From: Candidatus Poseidoniaceae archaeon
GTDB lineage: Archaea; Thermoplasmatota; Poseidoniia; Poseidoniales; Poseidoniaceae
Length of the DNA: 64,000 bases
NCBI GenBank assembly: GCA_949372875.1
Contig: CASIAW010000003.1
Coordinates: forward strand, 124,001-188,000
Reading direction: 5' to 3'
The notes under the pieces are model-generated. The model saw only the letters and a program-made list of their open reading frames with translations, was not told where the DNA came from and searched no databases. Positions within the stretch are counted from its first letter, which is position 1. Every line of letters begins with the position of its first letter. Positions 29,218 to 36,541 of the stretch are shown here, in pieces. The translations under genes were made by a program, and so were the position numbers.

Positions 29218-32046
29218 TCAAGCCTCGACTTCTTGCAGACTCACTGAGTCGGCAGCCGCCTTTGCTTTCTTTGCTTCAACTTGGCGAGCAAGGAATGAAA
29301 CGACGTCGAGGATTTCGATATCTTCGTAACGCTCGTCGCCTTCAAATTTCAAGCACTCAAAGTGTGAGACACACTTTGGACACGATGTCAACATTGTGTC
29401 AGCACCAGTTGCACGGATCTCTTCCATGCGGGTCACACGTAGGGAACGTGCGTTCTCGTTACAGGACATCATGCTTGAAACTCCACAGCACATTGCATCT
29501 TCGCCATGGTGTTCCATCTCGACAATCTCTACGCCTTCAACACCAGCGATCAGTTGTCGTGGCTCTTCATAGATTCCCATTTGTCGTCCAAGTCTGCAAG
29601 GATCGTGATATGTTACAGTTGTTTCTTCCTCGGCTTTGAGATTCATGTCAAACCCATTTTCAATCAAGAATTCGGTTGTGTGCATGACCTTAACGCCTTC
29701 AAGTTCGTAATCACGAGCAAAGGTTCGGAAACACTCAGCACATGAGGACACAAGTGTGTCGATTCCGGATTGTTCAATCTTCTTTTGGTTGTAAGCCTTC
29801 AATTTGTCAAAGACTTCATCAAGACCTTGCCACTTTTGGTCGTGACCACAGCATTTCAAGAAGTCTCGTCCAAGATAAGATACATCCATTTCCATCTCAT
29901 CAAACAAAGTGAATGCAGAGGTGGTTGCATCTCCAAGGTTCATTTCTCCTTCATTGACGTGAGAGAAGACCATCTCTTGGTCAAGGTAGTCAACACATCC
30001 AGGATAGTAACCAATGTTTGATGTAAGTGGATAGTCTTCTACAGTAATGAAATCCTCATTCGCTGCTTCTTCTGCTTCAGCAGCAAGAACTGCTTGTAAA
30101 ACGGTGTGGGCAATTTCAGCTTGCGGGCCACCAACAATGAGTGAACGGCGAATGTCGACATATGAATCGTAGTCGACCAGTTGAGGACATGCGTTGGTAC
30201 ACGCAGTACACGTGAGACAAGAATACAACGGAACACCGTCGTCCTCATTGTTCCAGGAGTTGTAAATGATGTTGAGTTTGTCTCCACCATTGAACAGTCG
30301 GACCGGGCACGCATCGTCACACAAGTCACAGCCATAGCACTTATTCATCTCAAACTCGTAACCACGGCCCATCGATCTCAAGAGAATGAAAACCATGGCA
30401 CCAAAGGTCAAACATGGGATGAACATTGCATAGGTGAGCTTTGCATCCAATGCCTTTGGATTGGTGTGATAGGTCGGGTTTTCTATCGCAGCGAATTGAG
30501 TTCCACCAGCGGCCATGTCTTCAGCATTTGAGAGATTAACGGTGGTTCCAGCAAGTGCAACAGGTGCATCTGCGTCCCAAATCAAGAGGGGTTGGAATGA
30601 GGCAATACCGAAAGCAGTTTCAGTTTGAATGCTGTTGTTCAGAGCGAGAGCACCACTCACTGTTGCGGAGTAGGTGTAGTCATAGGTTCCAACTGGCAAT
30701 TCAATAGTAGCACCAGCACAGTTATCGAACGATGAAACTGTATTTCCATTACTGTTCGTTACAGTTAGCGTTGTTGAGACCATACTTGCAGTTGCGATAT
30801 CGTTAATCTTACGTTCTGATGAGCGGTACTCGCAACTCAAGTCTGTCGTCAGTGTTTCAATCGATTCGTGATGGCCATCCGGGAACAGAGCGATGTCTTC
30901 AGTAATCGTAAACGATCCAGAAGTTTCCCATCCTTCTCCGCCGTTGAATGTTGTAGTTCCAGCAGCGGCATTGATGCCGTTCTCAGCATCTTGGTGGCCA
31001 TTTGCGTCGTTGAAGTCCGTAATGATGTAACGAGCAGGTTGGTAAATTACCCAATCAAGCCATGCACTTGTAGGCACTGTCTCTGCTTCACTCCAACCAC
31101 GATCATCTGTGAATTCATTTGTTGCATGAACGTGAACATCGGTTGGCTGGGTTCGCATTGCCTCAAGTTCAGGATAGTAATCGTGTGTGAGTCCCTTGAT
31201 GGTGAGTAATCCACCTTGGTCCCAGAATCCATCATCATAAGTATCCCATGTCGCCACTGTTCCAGCAGTGGATATCAACAAAGTTCCAATGAGGATTTGC
31301 TTTGCATGGCTTGGCTTGAATCCAGCACCCCATGCTTTCACCATCAATCCACGTGCTAAGAAATAGATACATATCCAAGCAAGAACGCCAGTCATCACCC
31401 ATGGTATCGAGTTGAATGCGTCTGCAAGCCAAGGTTCTCGAGTACCACATAACAGGTCGCCATGACTATCCAGTTTACAATAGTCTGAACGGTTTTTCGC
31501 ATAGAGTTCAAGGAAGATATTGATTGAAAATACCGAGATGAACCAGATGTGTGCTAAGTATACTGCACCGGCAGTAGCAAACCAAGGATCTTCAACAGGT
31601 CTCTTTTCCCGTCCGCCTAGGAACGGAGGGAGTGCGAGAATACTGACTGGGATTCCAGTGAGTGCTGCTCCCCACCATGCAGCGTTCCATGGGAAGACTG
31701 GTTGGCCAACGATTTCACCAATGAAACCAGTTGGAACCGTAAATTGGGGGAGGTATTCACCCCAACGCAAGTAACCGTAGGAGAACAATACATACCAATC
31801 AGGGAAAACGAATCCTGCTTGAGCATACGGGTCAGCAGCACTGTGGAGTGGCGGTGGAATAAGCCATGCATAAAACAGCAGAACTGCTGCCATAAACGAA
31901 AGCAAGATTGTATCACGAAGCACTTCATGAGGCCAGAAACCATGGCCCGTCCTGGTACGAGTTCGCTTTCCTGCGACCTCTTGCAATTGCTCTTTCTCTT
32001 CCATATAGGAAGTAGCTACACGCCCGAAATTCTCGATTAGTCCCAT
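29218..32046 (-). CDS. Cytochrome b C-terminal domain fused to HdrD/GlpC-like Fe-S protein
   Basis: 942 residues. The N-terminal part matches cytochrome b subunit IV: helices near 43-65, then PDWYVLFSYGYLRW at about 81, the quinol-site PEWY motif with Asp for Glu; more helices follow to ~268. About 270-550 is a polar, beta-rich insert predicted outside. A last helix (~560) leads to a cytoplasmic module: two 4Fe-4S motifs (CYGCDLCDDACP from ~570; CLTCTACTNACP), then two CCG domains (YPGC ... CCGHD ... SCAEC; HDPC ... CCGVS ... SCPKC). CCG domains in HdrD, GlpC and LutA hold unusual clusters or disulfide chemistry. It is the last electron-transfer gene of the Rieske/cytochrome b operon, 16 bases after cytochrome b. 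It could link quinone to a cytoplasmic thiol, lactate or glycerol-phosphate-type donor or acceptor. Confidence 0.88.
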   Translation of the reverse strand: MGLIENFGRVATSYMEEKEQLQEVAGKRTRTRTGHGFWPHEVLRDTILLSFMAAVLLFYAWLIPPPLHSAADPYAQAGFVFPDWYVLFSYGYLRWGEYLPQFTVPTGFIGEIVGQPVFPWNAAWWGAALTGIPVSILALPPFLGGREKRPVEDPWFATAGAVYLAHIWFISVFSINIFLELYAKNRSDYCKLDSHGDLLCGTREPWLADAFNSIPWVMTGVLAWICIYFLARGLMVKAWGAGFKPSHAKQILIGTLLISTAGTVATWDTYDDGFWDQGGLLTIKGLTHDYYPELEAMRTQPTDVHVHATNEFTDDRGWSEAETVPTSAWLDWVIYQPARYIITDFNDANGHQDAENGINAAAGTTTFNGGEGWETSGSFTITEDIALFPDGHHESIETLTTDLSCEYRSSERKINDIATASMVSTTLTVTNSNGNTVSSFDNCAGATIELPVGTYDYTYSATVSGALALNNSIQTETAFGIASFQPLLIWDADAPVALAGTTVNLSNAEDMAAGGTQFAAIENPTYHTNPKALDAKLTYAMFIPCLTFGAMVFILLRSMGRGYEFEMNKCYGCDLCDDACPVRLFNGGDKLNIIYNSWNNEDDGVPLYSCLTCTACTNACPQLVDYDSYVDIRRSLIVGGPQAEIAHTVLQAVLAAEAEEAANEDFITVEDYPLTSNIGYYPGCVDYLDQEMVFSHVNEGEMNLGDATTSAFTLFDEMEMDVSYLGRDFLKCCGHDQKWQGLDEVFDKLKAYNQKKIEQSGIDTLVSSCAECFRTFARDYELEGVKVMHTTEFLIENGFDMNLKAEEETTVTYHDPCRLGRQMGIYEEPRQLIAGVEGVEIVEMEHHGEDAMCCGVSSMMSCNENARSLRVTRMEEIRATGADTMLTSCPKCVSHFECLKFEGDERYEDIEILDVVSFLARQVEAKKAKAAADSVSLQEVEA

Positions 32047-32062
32047 GTTTTACCCTCCGATA

Positions 32063-32932
32063 TCAATGTGGTTCAGCAATGCCTTGTACCCAGACAATGA
32101 ATAAATGTATAATGATTAACGTTGTGACAATCACTGGTAGAATAAAGACGTGAATGAAATACATTCGAGTTACTGTTCTTGCCGTAAGTGATGAACCGCT
32201 AAAGAGAAGAGTTGCGATATACTTTCCAACCAGTGGGCTTGAGTTCGCTAGATTGATTCCAATAACCGCTGCACCATATGCCAAAGAATCCCAAGGCAAG
32301 AGGTATCCAGAATATCCGAAAACGATAGTAAGTGCCATCAGTGCAACACCGATCAACCAGTTTAACTCTCGAGGGTTGCGGTATGCGCCAGTGAAATAGA
32401 CGCGGCACATGTGCAAGAATACGCTTGCTACCATGAAGTGGGTACACCAGTGATGAACTGCTCGAATGATGTATCCGAATGGAAGTTCAGTCATGATGAA
32501 TTGCATGCTTGCGTAAGCAGGTGATGGGTCACCTTCTCCACCTGGGACATAGTAAATCCCGAGAACGGTTCCAGTAACGACTAAGATGATGAAAGACAGG
32601 AATGATATTCCGCCAAGACAATACAATGGGTACCAATACCAAATAATTCTGAGTTTATACTTTTCAGCGTGTGAAAGAGGCATTTGGCGATGCATGTTGT
32701 AGTAGGCACCTTTGGACATGTTCCAGTAGTCTTGCAATCGGAATCGCGTGTCGAGCCACGAAAAGACCCACAAGAACAAGCGTTCTGCAAAACCCATTTT
32801 ACCGGTTGATTCCACTGCACGTAGAATTTCCCGGCGAGGCATGTCACTGCTTTCTTGCCGCAGAGTAAGCGCGACAAGAACCACGACAAACGCGATAAAG
32901 AACCAAAGAATCCAGAACATTGTAGTCATCAT
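32063..32932 (-). CDS. b6-type cytochrome b (N-terminal haem-binding domain)
   Basis: About 289 residues from ATG 32932 (GAGGTGA just upstream); the frame extends to 32998 inside the Rieske gene. A first helix (MFWILWFFIAFVVVLVAL) precedes the four-helix bundle. Haem ligands are H160/H174 and H261/H276; the spacing of the second pair (15) is that of cytochrome b6 rather than bc1. FASVQ-like ASMQFIMTELPFGYIIRAVHHW (quoted in part: ELPFGYIIRAVHHW) and VTGTVLGIYYVPG are typical. It carries electrons from quinol across the membrane with the Rieske protein; the quinol-site partner domain is in the following fused gene. Confidence 0.93.
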   Translation of the reverse strand: MMTTMFWILWFFIAFVVVLVALTLRQESSDMPRREILRAVESTGKMGFAERLFLWVFSWLDTRFRLQDYWNMSKGAYYNMHRQMPLSHAEKYKLRIIWYWYPLYCLGGISFLSFIILVVTGTVLGIYYVPGGEGDPSPAYASMQFIMTELPFGYIIRAVHHWCTHFMVASVFLHMCRVYFTGAYRNPRELNWLIGVALMALTIVFGYSGYLLPWDSLAYGAAVIGINLANSSPLVGKYIATLLFSGSSLTARTVTRMYFIHVFILPVIVTTLIIIHLFIVWVQGIAEPH

Positions 32933-32939
32933 ATTCACC

Positions 32940-33785
32940 TCAGTCGCAGTATGTGTACCAATCGAGATAGTCCGTGATGCCCTCGATAACATCTCCATTC
33001 AGGATAATCGGGATAATCGGAAGTCCGACAGGTGCAGGCCCACCAGCTTTGCGGATTCCTGCATACCTAAACGTTGAACCGTTTGAACGGTTACGGTTTG
33101 TGTTCATTTCCAAAACCGTTGGGTCAAATCGGGATGAGTGGCAGATACAGAACAGTTTGGTACCGCCGTCATCTCCGCCTCCTGGAGTCCAAGAGTCATC
33201 GGTGAATGAGTTCGAAACCAGTTGCCATCCTGGGATACAACACAAGTGTGTGCAACGGCCAAAAATCATGACAAGGTTGTCTGAAGGAAGGAGGCGTGGA
33301 TCAGCATCGCTCAAATCTTCGAAGTGACCGATGGTTTTTCCAGTTTCATCAACGCCTTCTGTGAATTGGAATCTCGCTTTACCGTTTGAGAGGGGAGTTG
33401 ATGCATATTTTGAGTGGTTCACGTAAGTGACGACAACCGGAACGCCGTTCCATATTCCAGCAGCACCGGAAGTCTCAGTATTTGCTTTCGCAGCTTCATC
33501 GACGAAATCCTGTCGAGTCATCACTTGTTCGTGCTTTGCTCCATACCATGCAGAGTCTTCTCGACCCTTTGCCCAGAACTTCACGCCGAGTTCACCTTCA
33601 TTGGTTCCACCGGGTGGGAGTAAAATCGAGGCAAATCCGAGCACGCCAAGTGATGCGGCGAGGACTCCTGTTGCCGTATTGAATCCGTAGCGTAAAAATT
33701 GCCGACGGTTGATAGAAGCGCTTGTCGATGTTTCAAGGCCCCCCTCTGCGGAAGGTGCTGGTTTGAGATCATATTCACGTGCCAT
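32940..33785 (-). CDS. Rieske 2Fe-2S protein
   Basis: 281 residues. A twin-arginine signal/anchor (INRRQFLRYGF, RR at 27-28, then a hydrophobic helix) suggests Tat export as for Rieske proteins. Cluster motifs are CTHLCC (178-183) and CICHSSRF (213-220): ligands C178, H180, C213 and H216, with C183 and C215 for the disulfide. Position 182 is Cys where Gly is usual. The protein accepts electrons from quinol at cytochrome b. It is followed by cytochrome b after 7 bases. Inserts around residues 184-205 (WTPGGGDDGGT) are longer than in standard proteins. Confidence 0.93.
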   Translation of the reverse strand: MAREYDLKPAPSAEGGLETSTSASINRRQFLRYGFNTATGVLAASLGVLGFASILLPPGGTNEGELGVKFWAKGREDSAWYGAKHEQVMTRQDFVDEAAKANTETSGAAGIWNGVPVVVTYVNHSKYASTPLSNGKARFQFTEGVDETGKTIGHFEDLSDADPRLLPSDNLVMIFGRCTHLCCIPGWQLVSNSFTDDSWTPGGGDDGGTKLFCICHSSRFDPTVLEMNTNRNRSNGSTFRYAGIRKAGGPAPVGLPIIPIILNGDVIEGITDYLDWYTYCD

Positions 33786-33791
33786 AGTTGA

Positions 33792-34235
33792 TCACCACTT
33801 GTATTCCTTCCAGTCTTTCTGGTGTTCGGGGATGAACTTATTCATTCCATGTTTGACGATAATGGTGTCTGGTAAGACGAATTTCAAGTAAGCCATACCC
33901 ATGAGGCAGAGCGTAACGAGCATCATTGCAAGATGGTAGGCCAGCTGTTGTTGGTCCCAGCCCTTTGCAAGACCGTAAATCATGGAGAAAATCCAAAAGC
34001 AGGACCAGAAAAGGCCCCAAGCAAAGAAGATGATGATGAGGTTTGAAGCGCCAGATGGTGCAAGTGATGCACTCACGATGGTTCCCGATTCAGCGATGTT
34101 AAACACGCCATGGTCGATAGCAGACTGCATTTGGTCTTCGGTCATTGAAGCATCTTCCAATGCAACACGAGCGTCTTCGACACTGACTTTGCCATTGGCA
34201 ACCTTTCGAAGAAGTACGGTGATTGTATCATCCAT
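33792..34235 (-). CDS. Two-helix membrane protein of the Rieske/cytochrome b operon
   Basis: 147 residues from ATG 34235, overlapping the upstream stop by one base (TGATG); a GTG at 34238 is also possible. The N-terminal ~60 residues are helical (KVSVEDARVALEDASMTEDQM). Two membrane helices follow (IIIFFAWGLFWSCFWIFSMI; MMLVTLCLMGMAYLKFVLP), then a basic/aromatic end (HQKDWKEYKW). Unrecognised; its place between the Reeler-like protein and the Rieske gene suggests an accessory subunit. Confidence 0.7.
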   Translation of the reverse strand: MDDTITVLLRKVANGKVSVEDARVALEDASMTEDQMQSAIDHGVFNIAESGTIVSASLAPSGASNLIIIFFAWGLFWSCFWIFSMIYGLAKGWDQQQLAYHLAMMLVTLCLMGMAYLKFVLPDTIIVKHGMNKFIPEHQKDWKEYKW

Positions 34236-35062
34236 CACTGGTCACCTCTTCGCATGAGTTTGTATCGCAATCGCAGTTGATTCGTTCTGCCTGTATAGGA
34301 TGTCGAGAAGCTGAAACGTAGCATGATTCCAGCAAAAATGATGACCAATATAACGGCTCCGAATCCGAGGAGTCCGAGCCAGTGTGCACGTAATTTCGCA
34401 CCCATGTGATGCAAGTCGACACCGTGGTGGTCGGGTTCAGGAGGGCTAACATTTCCATCGCCTGCGAACAGCGTGCGGGTGCCGAGGGCAGTTGTGTCGT
34501 CGCTTCCCTCTTGTAAGGAGAACAACAGTTGATTCCACTTGTCTTCTTGATTGCCGCCGTTATTGAGTTGATCGCCATTGACTGCGTTTCCAGTAATCCA
34601 GAAGTCAACACTTCCAAAACCAGTTTCGGGTGCTTGCCACGTGAGTGTCCACATTCGGTCTACTTCAGCAGCAGTTGCTTCAGTGTGGGTCAATGATGTC
34701 ACATCGCCTTCCCAGTTCTGTAAGCCGTCGCCGGAAAGTACGCCTGCGGTTGTTCGCATTGCGAATCCAGCGGTGTAGACGCCGGTTGCAGGTGGGCCGC
34801 CGATAATTTGGAGTTTCAGTTCGTATGATTCGCCTGCAATCCAGCCGAACGGGACATCATCAAGGATAATTTGAACGGTATTGTCGGCAGCGCCATTGTG
34901 GCAAAGACAACCGGCTTTAGCGACGTCATCAATGGTTTCTCCTGCATTGTCTTGGGGTCCGCCAACGCCTCCATGAAGGGAGGACGCAAATCCTGGGACG
35001 AAGAGTAAAACGGCAAGAGCCAAGACGACTCCGGAACGTATGGAAAATGTGCTCCCGCGCAT
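34235..35062 (-). CDS. Exported Reeler-like domain protein with C-terminal anchor
   Basis: About 275 residues from ATG 35062 (GGTGAGG just upstream; TTG 35074 is an alternative). A signal peptide (GVVLALAVLLFVPGFASS) is followed by GCLCHNG and WIAGESYELKLQI, resembling Reeler/choice-of-anchor domains that begin with a C-x-C-H-G stretch. One membrane helix near the end (LLGFGAVILVIIFAGIMLRF) leaves a basic cytoplasmic tail. CxCH is not the CxxCH haem c motif, so haem binding is not supported. It is the first gene of the respiratory operon and may be a periplasmic accessory or electron-acceptor-docking protein. Confidence 0.72.
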   Translation of the reverse strand: MRGSTFSIRSGVVLALAVLLFVPGFASSLHGGVGGPQDNAGETIDDVAKAGCLCHNGAADNTVQIILDDVPFGWIAGESYELKLQIIGGPPATGVYTAGFAMRTTAGVLSGDGLQNWEGDVTSLTHTEATAAEVDRMWTLTWQAPETGFGSVDFWITGNAVNGDQLNNGGNQEDKWNQLLFSLQEGSDDTTALGTRTLFAGDGNVSPPEPDHHGVDLHHMGAKLRAHWLGLLGFGAVILVIIFAGIMLRFSFSTSYTGRTNQLRLRYKLMRRGDQ

Positions 35063-35196
35063 AGCCTCACCCAACTTATTGGTCCCACTCGCAAGTGCTC
35101 CTTAAACATTACCAGCAAATACGATAAAAAATATCTACGCAGTGTGCCGTTTTTTCAAACTCGAAACCCGCTTCAACTCTAGCGATACTTTCCACA

Positions 35197-35204
35197 TTTT
35201 TATG
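35197..35204 (+). promoter_or_regulatory. Possible TATA box
   Basis: TTTTTATG, centred about 33 bases before the GTG at 35233; consistent with an archaeal promoter giving a leaderless or short-leader message for the TPR protein. Confidence 0.3.
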
Positions 35205-35232
35205 TGAAATTACGCTTGAATCGACGCTTCAA

Positions 35233-35574
35233 GTGGGAGACTTCTTGAAGGACTGGTTCAGGGGCTGGTATGAGCATACCATGGCAGCCCACTTTGACAA
35301 CACCTATGAGTTGACTCCCGAACAACTCGAGCAACTCGACCAAGCTGAAGAAAAAATGCTTCGTAACGACCTTGGTGCTGCCGAGAAACTTCTTCTTTCA
35401 ATGCTTGAGGCTGACCAAGAATGTATTCCAGTTCTTTCTAACCTCGGGCACTTGTATGGGCGTCATCTCTCGGAGTTTGAAACCGCCATTGAGTATTACG
35501 ATCGGGTCTTAGTTCTCGAACCTGATAACGCGTGGGCTCGAGATGCTCGACGGCGTTATTTGCGGTATGTTTGA
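35233..35574 (+). CDS. Small TPR protein
   Basis: 113 residues from a GTG; an ATG at 35281 would remove 16 residues. The last ~75 contain two tetratricopeptide repeats: AEEKMLRNDLGAAEKLLLSM and the canonical CIPVLSNLGHLYGRHL ... AIEYYDRVLVLEPDN. TPRs mediate protein-protein contacts. It stands upstream of the FtsZ-like gene (49 bases), so a link to it is possible but unproven. Confidence 0.7.
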   Translation: MGDFLKDWFRGWYEHTMAAHFDNTYELTPEQLEQLDQAEEKMLRNDLGAAEKLLLSMLEADQECIPVLSNLGHLYGRHLSEFETAIEYYDRVLVLEPDNAWARDARRRYLRYV

Positions 35575-35623
35575 CATTCACCCTCACTGCAAAGTTCATT
35601 GAGGTTCGGTTGAATGGCCTGTT

Positions 35624-36541
35624 ATGGAAGCGTCTCACATCCTTATTGCAGGTGTGGGGGGTATAGGCTGCTCATGGGCCAAAGGTGCCCATGCGCGATG
35701 TGAAGATTTCGCAGACATGTGCTTGGTCGACGCTGATGATTCCAGTTTTCAAAACAACGAGTCTGCTCATGTGTTAAGGCTAGGGCATGCACTCGATTCA
35801 ATGGGTTGTGCAGCACTGCCTCCGCTTGCAGAACAGAGGATGCGTGGATTATCTGCACTTGCTCGAACCGTATTGGAGCCAGTGGAATTGGTCCTCTTGT
35901 TGGTCGGTCTCGGTGGCGGGACGGGGACGGGAGCTGCTCATGAGTTTGCACGTCAAGCACGACAGTCAGGAGCCATTGTCGTTGCCGTAGCTGCCCTTCC
36001 GTTTGATGTTCAAGAAACACGCGCCGTCATCGCTGAAGAAGGCTTGAAGAGACTTGAGAAGAATGCTCATGTCACAGTTCGCCTTTCACTTGAACGCCTT
36101 GCACGTCAAGCACGTGAGCGAGGTACAGCATGGCAAATGGGGGCGGAATGGGTGGAGGATTTAGTCGAAGGCCTCGTACGCACTTTGATGCGAATGGGCC
36201 TCATCAATTTGGACCTCATGGATTTGAGAGCCATTGTCGAGAAAGAGGGTGAAGCAACAATGTTGGTTGGCATTGGTAAACCTGATGACCCGGAAGGCAT
36301 ACTTGAATCAGCGATGATGGCGCCTTTGGCTGAACTCGATGTAGGGGGTGCCCAAGGCTGCCTCATACAGGTCGAAGGTGGCGTTGGTATGACAATCGGG
36401 CAACTCGATGAAGTAGCGAACATGTTTACTGAAGCCTTGGATGCGAATGCGCAAGTCATATTGGGGGCGAGAGTTAGTGAAGATCTGGAAGATACAATTC
36501 GGGTTGTGACGCTGCTTTCAGGAATCCAAACAGACGCTTAA
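35624..36541 (+). CDS. Divergent FtsZ/tubulin-family GTPase
   Basis: 305 residues. GGGTGTGAA (about 97-105) is the tubulin/FtsZ GTP-binding signature; the N-terminal strand ILIAGVGGIGC replaces the usual GGGGxNA, and VDADD replaces the N-T-D segment. INLDLMDL supplies the T7 synergy loop (NxDxxD), which activates hydrolysis in the next subunit, so polymerisation seems possible. It lacks an obvious C-terminal tail. FtsZ in archaea drives division; such divergent paralogues may control shape. Its stop overlaps the convergent membrane-protein gene. Confidence 0.8.
   Translation: MEASHILIAGVGGIGCSWAKGAHARCEDFADMCLVDADDSSFQNNESAHVLRLGHALDSMGCAALPPLAEQRMRGLSALARTVLEPVELVLLLVGLGGGTGTGAAHEFARQARQSGAIVVAVAALPFDVQETRAVIAEEGLKRLEKNAHVTVRLSLERLARQARERGTAWQMGAEWVEDLVEGLVRTLMRMGLINLDLMDLRAIVEKEGEATMLVGIGKPDDPEGILESAMMAPLAELDVGGAQGCLIQVEGGVGMTIGQLDEVANMFTEALDANAQVILGARVSEDLEDTIRVVTLLSGIQTDA

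Noticed and set aside
28947-29639. 230-residue frame on the + strand
   Set aside because: It is opposite the SAP-protein gene and the fusion gene and includes the hexamer repeat; no independent support.
32933-32998. Longer start of cytochrome b
   Set aside because: It would lie inside the Rieske gene; a GAGGTGA sequence directly precedes the ATG at 32932.
34900-34925. Haem c motif in the Reeler-like protein
   Set aside because: The sequence is C-L-C-H, one residue short of CxxCH.
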